Source: Aquirhabdus sp. (GTDB taxonomy: Bacteria; Pseudomonadota; Gammaproteobacteria; Pseudomonadales; Moraxellaceae). From it: a stretch of DNA of 64,000 nt. The translations under genes were made by a program, and so were the position numbers. Below are positions 7,952 to 16,632 of the stretch, piece by piece. The stretch lies in NCBI GenBank assembly GCA_030149815.1, contig JASLHI010000050.1, forward strand, positions 13,926 through 77,925. The letters are read 5' to 3'. Numbering within the stretch: the first letter of the stretch is position 1; every line of letters begins with the position of its first letter. The notes beneath the pieces were generated by a model. That model saw nothing but the letters and a program-made list of their open reading frames with translations, did not search any database and was not told the origin of the DNA.

Positions 7952-9202
7952 ATGAGCAATCCAACTCCTATCTATGATCTCGTTGTATTCGGTGCGACTA
8001 GCTTTGTAGGTCAAATTTTAACGCGTTACCTCACTGAATATTTATCCGATCAAACAGAATCAATCAGTTGGGCAATTGCGGGTCGATCTGAAGCAAAACT
8101 CAATGAAGTCAAACAATCATTAGGCGCAGCAGGTGCATCTTTGCCTATAATCATTGCGGATGCAGCGAATGAAACTGAGCTGAAAGCGTTATGTGCTCAG
8201 ACCAAAGTTGTTGTATCTACTGTCGGCCCTTATGCCTTGTACGGCGAACCACTGATCAAAGCATGCGTAGAAAGCGGCACGGATTATTGTGATCTCACTG
8301 GCGAGGCGCAGTGGATTAGAAAGATGGTTGATAAATACGAGTCTACCGCTCAACAGTCTGGCGCACGGATCGTACATTGTTGCGGCTTCGACTCAGTGCC
8401 TTCCGATATGGGCGTATATTTCCTGCAAAAACAAGCTCAACAAGAATGGAATGTACCCGCTACTCATGTCAAGATGCGAGTTAAGACACTCAAAGGCGGC
8501 GCGTCAGGTGGCACAATCGCCAGCATGATGAATGCTATTGAGGAAGCTATGGCAGACCCTGTGCTGCGCAAAGAGTTTCTAAACCCATATTCATTATGTC
8601 CACCAAATCATGGTCTCACTGCACGCCAGCACTATGTCAAATCAGCTGAATTTGATGCTGACTTTGACGCATGGATTGCGCCATTTATTATGGCAGCAGT
8701 CAATGAACGTATAGTACATCGCTCTAATGCGCTCTCTGGCAATGCTTATGGTGCTCAATTTACCTATGACGAAGCCACACTGACTGGTTCTGGATTCAAA
8801 GGTCAGTTGACTGCCATCGGTATAGTGACTGGTTTAGGAGCTTTTATGGCGGGTAGTGCCATCAAACTAACCCGTTACCTGATGGAACGCTATATGCTGC
8901 CAAAGCCGGGTGAAGGTCCAAGCCCTGAAGCACAAGTCGCAGGTCGCTTCGATTTACGCTTCGTTGGTCGTAGTGATGCAGGTCAAACTCTACGAGTCAA
9001 AGTGACTGGAGATCGCGATCCAGGTTATGGCTCAACTGGCAAAATGCTGGGACAAGCTGCGATCAGTCTGGCTGTCGATCATGTTAAGGATGGAGTTAAA
9101 ACTGGACGAAGTGGCGGCTTCTGGACGCCTGCGACCATGTTTGATGATCGCTTCATTGAACGTCTAACACGCTATGCTGGTTTAGGGTTTGAACGAATTT
9201 AA
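7952..9202 (+). CDS. Saccharopine dehydrogenase-like NAD(P)-binding oxidoreductase
   Basis: A 416-residue protein with an N-terminal Rossmann fold (VVFGATSFVGQILTRYL, residues 10-26) and the blocks STVGPYALYGEPLIKAC, DLTGE and CCGFDSVPSD, which are typical of the saccharopine dehydrogenase NADP-binding family, including the mycobacterial trans-acting enoyl reductases. A hydrophobic patch near residues 290-310 may touch the membrane. The family name does not mean lysine metabolism; the closest-known roles are reductions in lipid synthesis. ATG 7952 is preceded by AAGGAATA. It is the second gene of the MerR-controlled rightward operon. Confidence 0.87.
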   Translation: MSNPTPIYDLVVFGATSFVGQILTRYLTEYLSDQTESISWAIAGRSEAKLNEVKQSLGAAGASLPIIIADAANETELKALCAQTKVVVSTVGPYALYGEPLIKACVESGTDYCDLTGEAQWIRKMVDKYESTAQQSGARIVHCCGFDSVPSDMGVYFLQKQAQQEWNVPATHVKMRVKTLKGGASGGTIASMMNAIEEAMADPVLRKEFLNPYSLCPPNHGLTARQHYVKSAEFDADFDAWIAPFIMAAVNERIVHRSNALSGNAYGAQFTYDEATLTGSGFKGQLTAIGIVTGLGAFMAGSAIKLTRYLMERYMLPKPGEGPSPEAQVAGRFDLRFVGRSDAGQTLRVKVTGDRDPGYGSTGKMLGQAAISLAVDHVKDGVKTGRSGGFWTPATMFDDRFIERLTRYAGLGFERI

Positions 9203-9236
9203 AATCGTTTTTGTCGCTGGACATGCGATTGCTCGC

Positions 9237-9279
9237 TAAAATAAAACAGAAAATGATGGTTTGATAGCCATCATTCTGT
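9237..9279 (-). terminator. Terminator after SBF transporter gene
   Basis: ACAGAA...TGATGG (9246-9259, with a two-base bulge) pairs with CCATCA...TTCTGT (9268-9279). Reading leftwards the hairpin is followed by TTTTATTTT (9237-9245), so it fits as the terminator of the minus-strand transporter gene; the rightward side has no T run. Confidence 0.6.
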
Positions 9280-9364
9280 TAACAAAAAAAATAGAAGTGT
9301 TGCCGAGCAATCATGACGGTTCATGAGTAATGATGGTATCTGTACTTTTTCAATTTACGAGCGG

Positions 9365-10504
9365 TTAAATTTGTTGATTCTGCCATTGTGATGCACTCAA
9401 CTCTTTATTAATTAAAGACATTTCATGAGCGACACCCGCAGTTGGTGGTGGCGTAGAGTTAAATCGATCAACCAATCCTGCAGCCAAATGCTGAACCAAG
9501 TTATAGATTATTATAGGAAACAAGACTTGCGGATAATTTGCCAAGGTCAATGCTGCTAGAACTAATCCTGTTCCATTATTGGTCATACCAAGACCAAACA
9601 TCAAAGACAAGCGTTGTGCGCGATTCACTTTAAAGAGTTTTGCAAGATACCAGCCTGAACCAAAAGAAATAGCACTCATCGCGATGACAATAGCGAACGT
9701 TAGAACCAAAAAGCCCCAATCAGGCTGAGCAATAACTTGCGGTAATGAAACCGATGCGTTCGCGTAATTCAATATGAGTAAAATAACTGAATTTGAAAGC
9801 TTCAATATAGGTTTTATTTTTTCTATATAAATAAAACCAATTGTATATCGTATAATCATTCCTAGAATTGAAGGAATAAGCACACAGAACATCAGAAATA
9901 ACCCAGTACTCAGTCCTTCCATTGAATCCAACGCATGTGCAAAATCGCCAGAAGTCATTTGCTCACCGATCTCAAAAATCAATGGTGAGATGAATGGGCT
10001 AAAAATCGTTGATAACAAGACCAGACCTAATGCGAGTGCCATATCCCCATTTGAATTTTGTGTCCAAGCCGTTGATGAACCCGCAATTGGCATAGCTGCA
10101 ATTAAAGCCATACTGACCAGAATGATTTGCAATCCATGATTAAAATGATGGCTAAACAACAAGGATAATAAGAATAAAAATACAATAGGAACCAAGGTGT
10201 TGACGACTAATCCACTGATCAAAACCCATGGAGATCTAGATAAATATTTGAATTCGTCTGTATTGACACCTATTCCAGCATTAAAGAGCAAGCTGGTCAA
10301 AAATAACATCGACAGAGAAGCTTGAATTGTCACACCTGACAAAGTAAAGGTTCCAAGCTGGGTATGCTGAAGCTGTACGCCTAGATCTGGAAAAATTGCA
10401 GCAAAAAAATATATCAATACCAAAAGAATAAGAAAATTATGATGAATCAGATCTGAAATTTTTTTAATTTTTTCGAAAGTATAATTTTTTATAGAACTGA
10501 GCAT
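9365..10504 (-). CDS. Bile acid:sodium symporter (SBF)-family membrane transporter
   Basis: A 379-residue polytopic membrane protein with about ten hydrophobic segments spread from residue 20 to 350. Family-like elements include the loop GSSTAWTQNSNGDMALALGLVLLST with a broken helix, and FGLGMTNNGTGLVLAAL near residue 310, the second crossover-helix motif of SBF/ACR3-like transporters. Substrates in this superfamily range from bile acids and pantoate to other organic anions and arsenite; nothing here decides between them. It stands alone between terminators. Confidence 0.82.
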   Translation of the reverse strand: MLSSIKNYTFEKIKKISDLIHHNFLILLVLIYFFAAIFPDLGVQLQHTQLGTFTLSGVTIQASLSMLFLTSLLFNAGIGVNTDEFKYLSRSPWVLISGLVVNTLVPIVFLFLLSLLFSHHFNHGLQIILVSMALIAAMPIAGSSTAWTQNSNGDMALALGLVLLSTIFSPFISPLIFEIGEQMTSGDFAHALDSMEGLSTGLFLMFCVLIPSILGMIIRYTIGFIYIEKIKPILKLSNSVILLILNYANASVSLPQVIAQPDWGFLVLTFAIVIAMSAISFGSGWYLAKLFKVNRAQRLSLMFGLGMTNNGTGLVLAALTLANYPQVLFPIIIYNLVQHLAAGLVDRFNSTPPPTAGVAHEMSLINKELSASQWQNQQI

Positions 10505-10620
10505 TAGCCTTCACCTAACCAATAACAACGATTGTATTAGCTGAAGTATAGGCTTGCTTTACTTATAAACAGATTAGATAAAACCGCTCTACTCTATTCT
10601 TAATTAAGCTGACTCTAAAC

Positions 10621-11424
10621 TCATCGTAAACCATCAATTCTAAAACCATTACGCCATAATCTTCGCCAAATTTCATCACCGACTTGATCATACATAATCA
10701 CAGTGTTAATGAATTCTTCTCGCTGGGCAACATCAAACATTTGCGACGGCAACATTGGATCAAAAACAACTTGTTGAATTGCGGCCCGACCCAGCAATAG
10801 CGATTCTTGAGCTGCAATTTTTAACGGAAGTTGATCTGAGTGTTTAACCCACTCTTGAATTTGATGAGTTGTTTTTTTATAGCTATCAATTAACGCATTG
10901 CTATCCCACAAGGATTTTATATGGCGCTCAACAGCATCATCAAAATCGCTTGAAATACAAATAATCGCTTCAGACTCAAGTCCAAGAGATCTTAAACGGT
11001 TGCGAATTACTTCAGGATTTGTTGCAAGATTATTTGGACGAATGTGCAAACCTTTCTCTAATTCTTTAAATCCCAATAACTTAAATGCACGTTCACGACG
11101 ACTAAGTGCGGATCGGTCTGTGCGACCCAAACTACTGGTGTGTATCGTAATATAGTCACCATGCCATTCTTTAATTCGCTGACTTGTATTACGCCAAGTT
11201 CCAACTTCGGCGGCAACTTCAACCGCGTTTGGCCCCAATTGGTAGAGCCCTCGGCTCACACTTTTGGTTAAACCATCTGCCAATAAACGTGTCAAGGCAA
11301 CTCGAGCACTGACCTCAGCCAAGTCAAACACATCACATGCAGCGACTGCTTCTTTGGCAGATATCGGTATGCCATTTCCTACCAATAAAAGATCTAAGAT
11401 CAGCTGTCGCGGGGTAATTTTCAT
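10621..11424 (-). CDS. PaaX-like transcriptional regulator
   Basis: A 267-residue protein with the PaaX layout: N-terminal winged helix (RQLILDLLL, then SARVALTRLLADGL, residues 7-50), a middle domain starting RIKEWHGDYITI, and a C-terminal domain containing LLLGRAAIQQVVFDPMLP and ending RNGFRIDG. PaaX itself represses phenylacetate catabolism by binding phenylacetyl-CoA. Here no paa genes are nearby; the gene is divergent from an AidB-like acyl-CoA dehydrogenase, so it more likely senses another acyl-CoA and controls that gene (inference). Two 13-bp repeats spaced by 21 bp lie in the shared intergenic region. Confidence 0.88.
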   Translation of the reverse strand: MKITPRQLILDLLLVGNGIPISAKEAVAACDVFDLAEVSARVALTRLLADGLTKSVSRGLYQLGPNAVEVAAEVGTWRNTSQRIKEWHGDYITIHTSSLGRTDRSALSRRERAFKLLGFKELEKGLHIRPNNLATNPEVIRNRLRSLGLESEAIICISSDFDDAVERHIKSLWDSNALIDSYKKTTHQIQEWVKHSDQLPLKIAAQESLLLGRAAIQQVVFDPMLPSQMFDVAQREEFINTVIMYDQVGDEIWRRLWRNGFRIDGLR

Positions 11425-11469
11425 TGTACGGCTCAGTCCACAATTTTTTTTGCAGGCGCATTATATTTT

Positions 11470-11503
11470 ATTATTGATAATTGATGCATTATTATTGATA
11501 ATT
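11470..11503. promoter_or_regulatory. Tandem 13-bp repeats, candidate PaaX-like operator
   Basis: ATTATTGATAATT occurs twice, at 11470-11482 and 11491-11503, exactly 21 bases apart start to start (two helical turns), in the region between the divergent paaX-like and aidB-like genes. A 10-bp palindrome GTAATATTAC follows at 11507-11516. Position and helical phasing suggest a binding site for the neighbouring regulator; the assignment to it is inferred. Confidence 0.5.
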
Positions 11504-11578
11504 CACGTAATATTACAAATAAAAAATTTATACAAAAAATATGTAATAATGATCTAAAGTTTGAATATCGAGGACGAC

Positions 11579-13258
11579 ATGAATCAGCCACAGTCAAATC
11601 TTCAACCAGACACAATGGCAAATACACATGAAGTATTTAATCAAACGCCGCCGCTATTGGATTATAACGTTTTCGACGGTGATACCGCGCTGAAAGATGC
11701 CGTGATTCGCGAAGGTGCTTCGTGGGCAATTCCACAACTGACCGCGTATGGAGCAGTGACTGGACGCGCAGAATCGATTGATTGGGGCTATCAAGCCAAT
11801 GAATTTAAGCCGCAGTTCCATAGCCACGATCGACTGGGCAATCGTATTGATTTAGTAAAATATCATGATGGCTATCACAAAATGATGGCGATGGCACTAG
11901 AAGCAGGTATTCACTCCTCGCCTTGGACGAATCCACAATCAGGCGCTCATGTTGCCCGCGCAGCGCTCATGATTTTACAAAGTCAAATTGATGCAGGACA
12001 TATTTGCCCGCTGACCATGACCTTTGCATCCGTTCCAGCGATTCAAACAACACCTTCCATCGCTGCCGAGTGGTTACCTAAGATTCTTGCCAACAGCTAC
12101 GACCCACGTAATGTCACGCACATGGAAAAACAAGCAGTCACTATTGGCATGGGAATGACTGAAAAACAAGGTGGTTCTGATGTACGCGCCAATACAACGC
12201 GTGCTTATCCTTTAGGCAAAGAAGGTTCTGGCGAAGCATACGAGCTGATTGGACATAAATGGTTTACTTCTGCACCGATGTGCGATGCTTTCTTAGTCTT
12301 AGCACAAACTACTGGTGGCCTTTCCTGCTTTCTTGTTCCGCGCTGGAAACCTGATGGCACAAAGAATCCCATACAAGTCCAACGTCTAAAAAACAAAATG
12401 GGAAATGTATCAAATGCTTCGTCAGAAATTGAACTGCGCGGTGCATTAGGATGGATGCTGGGTAATGAAGGTCGCGGAGTCCCTACTATTCTTGAAATGG
12501 TGGGAATGACACGTTTTGATTGTATGGTTGGCTCTACCGCAAGTATGCGGCAAGGTGTGGCACAAGCGATTCATCATGCAGCCAACCGTAGCGCATTTGG
12601 TGACAAATTAATCAACAAACCAGCAATGCAAAATGTATTGGCAGACTTACAACTTGAAGTCGAAGGGGCGATTGCCATGTCGATGCGAATGGCACGCGCA
12701 TTGGATACTCCTCAAGATGAACAAGAAAAACTCCTTCTCCGTTTAGGACTTCCTGCTGGGAAATACTGGATTACCAAGCGCAATCCGAATCATGCATATG
12801 AAGCAATGGAATGTATTGGCGGCAACGGTGTGATGGATGATTTTATGATGGCTCGCCTCTACCGCGATGCGCCAATCAATGCCATTTGGGAAGGTTCTGG
12901 CAATGTGCAAGCGCTCGATATGCTGCGTGCGATGGCCAAAACACCAGCAGCCGTTCAAGCATGGTTTGCGGAGTTGTCAAAGACACGAGGTGCAAGTGCT
13001 GAACTCGATCAAGCAGTAAATAAACTGCATCATGAACTTAAAGATTTGAGTGACATGGAATATCGTGCTCGACATATCGTGGAGCAAATGGCACTTACTA
13101 TGCAATCCAGCTTACTGATTCAAGCTGGCAACGATGCTGTTGCTGATGGTTTTATTCAATCTCGGCTCAGTGCACATGGTGATCGTAATTACGGGACTTT
13201 GCCACGCGGTATTGATTGCAAAGCCATTATTGATCGAGGAAATCCTCTAATCATATGA
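11579..13258 (+). CDS. aidB: AidB-like acyl-CoA dehydrogenase
   Basis: A 559-residue flavoprotein of the AidB branch of acyl-CoA dehydrogenases. Visible family blocks are GMGMTEKQGGSDVRANTTRA (FAD-binding loop), EGRGVPTILEMVGMTRFDC, CIGGNGVMDDF and IWEGSGNVQALD. AidB is induced in the adaptive response of E. coli to alkylating agents, binds DNA and has weak isovaleryl-CoA dehydrogenase activity; many proteobacterial homologues have no demonstrated substrate. ATG 11579 has GAGG upstream; an in-frame TTG at 11561 is less likely. It is divergent from the paaX-like gene, not next to ada or alkB, so control by an acyl-CoA-sensing repressor rather than Ada is inferred. Confidence 0.88.
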   Translation: MNQPQSNLQPDTMANTHEVFNQTPPLLDYNVFDGDTALKDAVIREGASWAIPQLTAYGAVTGRAESIDWGYQANEFKPQFHSHDRLGNRIDLVKYHDGYHKMMAMALEAGIHSSPWTNPQSGAHVARAALMILQSQIDAGHICPLTMTFASVPAIQTTPSIAAEWLPKILANSYDPRNVTHMEKQAVTIGMGMTEKQGGSDVRANTTRAYPLGKEGSGEAYELIGHKWFTSAPMCDAFLVLAQTTGGLSCFLVPRWKPDGTKNPIQVQRLKNKMGNVSNASSEIELRGALGWMLGNEGRGVPTILEMVGMTRFDCMVGSTASMRQGVAQAIHHAANRSAFGDKLINKPAMQNVLADLQLEVEGAIAMSMRMARALDTPQDEQEKLLLRLGLPAGKYWITKRNPNHAYEAMECIGGNGVMDDFMMARLYRDAPINAIWEGSGNVQALDMLRAMAKTPAAVQAWFAELSKTRGASAELDQAVNKLHHELKDLSDMEYRARHIVEQMALTMQSSLLIQAGNDAVADGFIQSRLSAHGDRNYGTLPRGIDCKAIIDRGNPLII

Positions 13259-13331
13259 TTTTATATTTTTGATGATGTAATGAATGATTGGCAATGTCAT
13301 GAAAACATGTCGTTGCTACAATTTGTTATCT

Positions 13332-13417
13332 AAATATTAATTTTTTGTGAAAACGTTCTATTTTTAGCTCAATATCAACTAGAATGCGCGCCTCTTACTC
13401 AAATATTAATTTTTTTT
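13332..13417 (+). repeat. Direct repeat AAATATTAATTTTTT
   Basis: AAATATTAATTTTTT occurs at 13332-13346 and, extended by two T, at 13401-13417. It lies in the gap between aidB and the CHAD gene, upstream of the possible 32-residue peptide. It may be promoter or up-element sequence; function unknown. Confidence 0.35.
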
Positions 13418-13450
13418 AATGTTTGATACTTTAACTTGAGGGCACACCTG

Positions 13451-13549
13451 ATGATTACTTCATATAAGCTAAAGATAAACCTAATTCTTTTTCTTGCAGC
13501 TATTGAAGTATTTACAGGAGTAATTTTTCTAGTTACAAAATTTTCATAG
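13451..13549 (+). CDS. Possible 32-residue single-pass membrane peptide
   Basis: A short open frame ATG 13451 to TAG 13547-13549 encodes a 32-residue peptide: a basic N-terminus (MITSYKLKIN) then an uninterrupted hydrophobic stretch (LILFLAAIEVFTGVIFLV) and the short tail TKFS. This is the layout of a small type-I-toxin-like or membrane-regulatory peptide. TTGAGG lies about 12 bases upstream, a little far for a ribosome binding site. It occupies an otherwise geneless 354-base gap (13259-13612). No homologue is recognised; the frame could be chance in AT-rich DNA. Confidence 0.35.
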   Translation: MITSYKLKINLILFLAAIEVFTGVIFLVTKFS

Positions 13550-13612
13550 ACCCAATCTTGGAGACTAGTAGACATTATTTGGGTGAATAACTAAATACCA
13601 TAAGGTCATGCG

Positions 13613-14383
13613 ATGCCTAAACTGGTTAAGCTTTTGACAGATGCTTTAGAGCAGCTACAAAAGCAAATTACTATTCATCAACATGAATGGACGCTTCAAC
13701 AAAATCCAGAAGCGTTGCACAGTTTAAGAATTTGTCTACGACAGCTTCGAAGCTTGTTGCGTCCATTACGTTCTCAACTTGATGAAGTCATTGTTTTAGA
13801 TCAACGTGCAAAAAAGATCCTCACAGAAACGAATCGTCTTCGAGATATAGAGGTATTAATTTTAGAACTTAAAAATCAGCAAAAAACTGAAATTGCAATG
13901 ATTTATGAAGAAAAACTGCGAATCAGTTTCTTAAATATTACTCAAAATTTAGAATTATCATCGATCACTCAATCGTTAAATCATTTGTCTTTAAGCTGGA
14001 AAAAATCCATTTCACCAAATTTGGCACAAAAGCTGGAACACCATATTGCACAGCATTGGCAAAAACAAAGCCATAAACTATTTGAATTAATACAAGACAA
14101 TGTTCCAGACAAGCATCAATTACGGATTTTAATTAAACACTTACGCTATCACATCGAAATATATCAAACACTTCTGCCAAAACGCGCAACACAGCAAATA
14201 CAGCCGCTAAAAAAACTCCAAGACTTATTAGGTACTTGGCATGACTATTTTGTATGGTTAAACGATATTGAACAATCTCAAGAACTTGCGCCACTAAGTT
14301 CAATATGGCAAGAACAACTGCGATATTGGGAAGAAAAATCAGATCAGGCTCTTAAAAAATTGAAGCCAAAGCATTTCGTTTAA
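13613..14383 (+). CDS. CHAD-domain protein
   Basis: A 256-residue, almost entirely helical protein with conserved basic and histidine residues: HSLRICLRQLRSLLRPLR near residue 40, LRDIEVLILEL near 83 and KHLRYHIEIY near 180. This fits the CHAD domain, which binds inorganic polyphosphate; in other genomes it is often fused to a CYTH triphosphatase, absent here. No membrane segment or signal peptide. ATG 13613 has a weak upstream AAGG. It stands alone, converging with the ion-transporter-like gene. Confidence 0.82.
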   Translation: MPKLVKLLTDALEQLQKQITIHQHEWTLQQNPEALHSLRICLRQLRSLLRPLRSQLDEVIVLDQRAKKILTETNRLRDIEVLILELKNQQKTEIAMIYEEKLRISFLNITQNLELSSITQSLNHLSLSWKKSISPNLAQKLEHHIAQHWQKQSHKLFELIQDNVPDKHQLRILIKHLRYHIEIYQTLLPKRATQQIQPLKKLQDLLGTWHDYFVWLNDIEQSQELAPLSSIWQEQLRYWEEKSDQALKKLKPKHFV

Positions 14384-14418
14384 AGTTGTTTTAATCGAAT
14401 ATTAGAGATAGAAAAAGC

Positions 14419-15189
14419 TTACTTTGAATCTTCTTGTTCCTTAATCGCAGAACGTAATTGATCTAGATTGACACGCAGCATATCCGCGACGAGTTCATCA
14501 GTGCGTGGATCATTCAAGATACTTTCAGCGACTCTCAATACGGTACTAATCACATTTTCTGCAATTTCATCATGATAAGGTAGCCATGATAAACGACCTG
14601 TCTGTGGATCAGATTTCAGTTTTTCCAACACCATTTGTCGCAGTATGCCTTCATCTTTCGCCAGTGCTTTTGCAATATTCTCAGTATAAGTTCCTTTTGC
14701 AAGAACATCCGCAACACGATCGAGCATTGCTATTGTGACGACCCCACTGACCGCATTCACAACTTTACTTTGAACACGATCCACCAGACGAAATGTAAAA
14801 CCCTCACCAAGAACCCGATCAATTGCACGTCCAAAACGCGCAAGAATCAAAAGCGCACGCAACCAAGGATGCGGATGCATAATCGATGCAGAAATTGGAA
14901 TCATCCCAAGCACCGCATACCAATTACGTCCTAAATATCGAATCGTCCAGCCATTTTCATACCAGCGTAAAAAAAATTCGATCGCAAAAATTGCGCAGAC
15001 TGAATAATCAGTTAATCGAATAATCAATAACTCTTCACGGCTGACATGAAAAAAGTTCTGCCATAACAGTAATCCAAGAGAAATAATCGCCAGTACAAAT
15101 AGAATCCAATCCAGCTTACGACCTTCAAAAAGTGGTGTAGTCTGCTGACAATTGGTGTCTGTACTCACTGAGGTTGTTTCTAATTTCAT
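14419..15189 (-). CDS. Ion-transporter-like protein with voltage-sensor module
   Basis: A 256-residue protein with four hydrophobic segments in its first 150 residues. The fourth carries spaced arginines (WLRALLILARFGRAIDRV), as in an S4 voltage sensor, and the preceding segments hold acidic residues (D and E in ADYSV/IEFFLRWY-type positions). After it comes a soluble, mostly helical tail of about 110 residues instead of the S5-pore-S6 of a cation channel. It would be annotated as an ion transporter, but as seen it is a voltage-sensor-like domain without a recognisable pore. ATG 15189 is preferred over an in-frame TTG at 15201. Confidence 0.72.
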   Translation of the reverse strand: MKLETTSVSTDTNCQQTTPLFEGRKLDWILFVLAIISLGLLLWQNFFHVSREELLIIRLTDYSVCAIFAIEFFLRWYENGWTIRYLGRNWYAVLGMIPISASIMHPHPWLRALLILARFGRAIDRVLGEGFTFRLVDRVQSKVVNAVSGVVTIAMLDRVADVLAKGTYTENIAKALAKDEGILRQMVLEKLKSDPQTGRLSWLPYHDEIAENVISTVLRVAESILNDPRTDELVADMLRVNLDQLRSAIKEQEDSK

Positions 15190-15274
15190 GCTAGATCTCA
15201 ATCTGTTATTTGTTTTTCCAGAAGAGCAATATAGAAAATATCGCTTCTATCGCTACAGCCAATGACTCAATGTT

Positions 15275-15931
15275 TTAAGGTGCTACTAATCCTTTTTCAA
15301 CCATATCCAATAAACGCTGACTCAGTGTATCAAATTGTTTACGGTTCAAATGACTTAGAGGTCCATCAATACTCAATATCGCCATGCCATGTACAGTGGA
15401 CCATGCAAAATATTCAGCCGATTGGCGATTTTCAGCCGTTAGTAAACTCGCATCAACAAGCTTATCAAGCGCAGCACCTAATAATTGAAATGGATTGAGC
15501 CCACTTTTGCCAGCTTTGGCAGAATCAGTGTCTCCTTCAACTTCATCACTGACTGAAAATGCAGTACGAAATAAACCGGGTTCAGCTTGTGCAAACTTTA
15601 AATAGCCAGTTCCAACTGCCCGAAGACTTGCTCGTGCAAAATGAATTACATTAGATTCATCACGCAGTTTTGCCAATTCATTTTCCATGAAAGTTGCCAT
15701 GGAAGATAAAGCATAAGCACGAACTGCTTGTAGCAATTCTAGTCTGCTTGCGAAATATCGATAGGCTGCGTTTGGTGCTACACCAACTCGCCGAGTCACT
15801 TCTCTGAGAATAATCGCATCAGGCCCACCATCGCGCGCCAGCATAATTCCTGCTTCTAATAAAGCACGTTGCAAATCACCATGACGATAAGTACTGCGTG
15901 TAATGGGTGTCTTGTTTGTCTTGGCATTCAT
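15275..15931 (-). CDS. TetR-family transcriptional regulator
   Basis: A 218-residue repressor with the TetR helix-turn-helix at residues 18-65 (LREVTRRVGVAPNAAYRYFASRLELLQAV) and a C-terminal ligand domain of the WHG type (AYFAWSTVHGMAILSIDGPL). It is divergent from a pair of VOC-fold genes starting at 16138; two 11-bp palindromes (16014-16024 and 16044-16054) lie in the shared intergenic region, consistent with self-regulation and control of those genes. Ligand unknown. Confidence 0.92.
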   Translation of the reverse strand: MNAKTNKTPITRSTYRHGDLQRALLEAGIMLARDGGPDAIILREVTRRVGVAPNAAYRYFASRLELLQAVRAYALSSMATFMENELAKLRDESNVIHFARASLRAVGTGYLKFAQAEPGLFRTAFSVSDEVEGDTDSAKAGKSGLNPFQLLGAALDKLVDASLLTAENRQSAEYFAWSTVHGMAILSIDGPLSHLNRKQFDTLSQRLLDMVEKGLVAP

Positions 15932-16013
15932 TTTTTGATTACTCAGATCCCGATATTAAAGCTGCATTTCAACTATTGTACATAATAAAACACGATCATA
16001 TTACCTCAATTGT

Positions 16014-16054
16014 AGACAGTGTCCATTATTTAATATAGATTATGAACACTGTTC
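16014..16054. promoter_or_regulatory. Paired palindromes, candidate TetR operator
   Basis: GAACACTGTTC (16044-16054) is a perfect palindrome around its central base; AGACAGTGTCC (16014-16024) is a related, near-palindromic copy sharing the core ACACTGT on the opposite strand. Their centres are 30 bases apart, about three helical turns. They lie between the divergent tetR gene (start 15931) and the VOC gene (start 16138). Confidence 0.55.
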
Positions 16055-16137
16055 ACTTCTCAGTGAGATTTAACACTCTTTTCTCGCAGTAAATAAGATA
16101 AAAACTTAATTAATCATGATGCTAAGTGGAGACGGTA

Positions 16138-16551
16138 ATGAAAATACAACCCTATTTATCCTTTGAAGGTCGCTGCGAAGAAGCTTTCGAGTTTTATAAA
16201 AAAGCACTCGGTGCAGAGGTTGTCATGCTTCTGCGTTTCAAAGACAATCCAGAGCCACCCGAAGTCAGCACGGTGTCACCAGAGTCAGAAAATAAGATCA
16301 TGCACATGGAGTTTCGTATTGGGGAAACATCCATTTTAGCCTCTGATGGACGCTGTGCTGGGCATGCAAATTTTCAAGGAATCTCACTCACTCTCACCGT
16401 TGCCAATGAAGCAGAAGCAGATTCTACGTTTGCTCGCCTACTCGACGGTGGGCAGGTTTTAATGCCTCTCACAAAAACTTTCTTTTCACCAAAATTTGGC
16501 ATTGTGGCGGATCGCTTTGCTGTGACATGGATGATTATTGTTGCTCATTGA
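16138..16551 (+). CDS. PhnB/VOC-fold protein
   Basis: A 137-residue protein beginning KIQPYLSFEGRCEEAFEFYKKALGAEV, the signature of the PhnB-like branch of the VOC superfamily (often annotated DUF1428/3-demethylubiquinone methyltransferase-like). HMEFRIGETSILASDG near residue 60 fits the same family. The biochemical role is not established. ATG 16138 has GGAG 8 bases upstream. It follows the candidate TetR operator and is followed 81 bases later by a second VOC-fold gene. Confidence 0.85.
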   Translation: MKIQPYLSFEGRCEEAFEFYKKALGAEVVMLLRFKDNPEPPEVSTVSPESENKIMHMEFRIGETSILASDGRCAGHANFQGISLTLTVANEAEADSTFARLLDGGQVLMPLTKTFFSPKFGIVADRFAVTWMIIVAH

Positions 16552-16632
16552 TAATTTTCAAAACCAGACCTCCAGCTTACAAACAAAGGTCTAGTTATAA
16601 AATTCATTAAAATTAACTCAAGAGACATAGTG

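Noticed and set aside
4084..9202. The idea that the saccharopine-dehydrogenase-like gene signals lysine metabolism
   Set aside because: The protein resembles the lipid-associated enoyl reductase branch, and no lysine pathway gene is adjacent.
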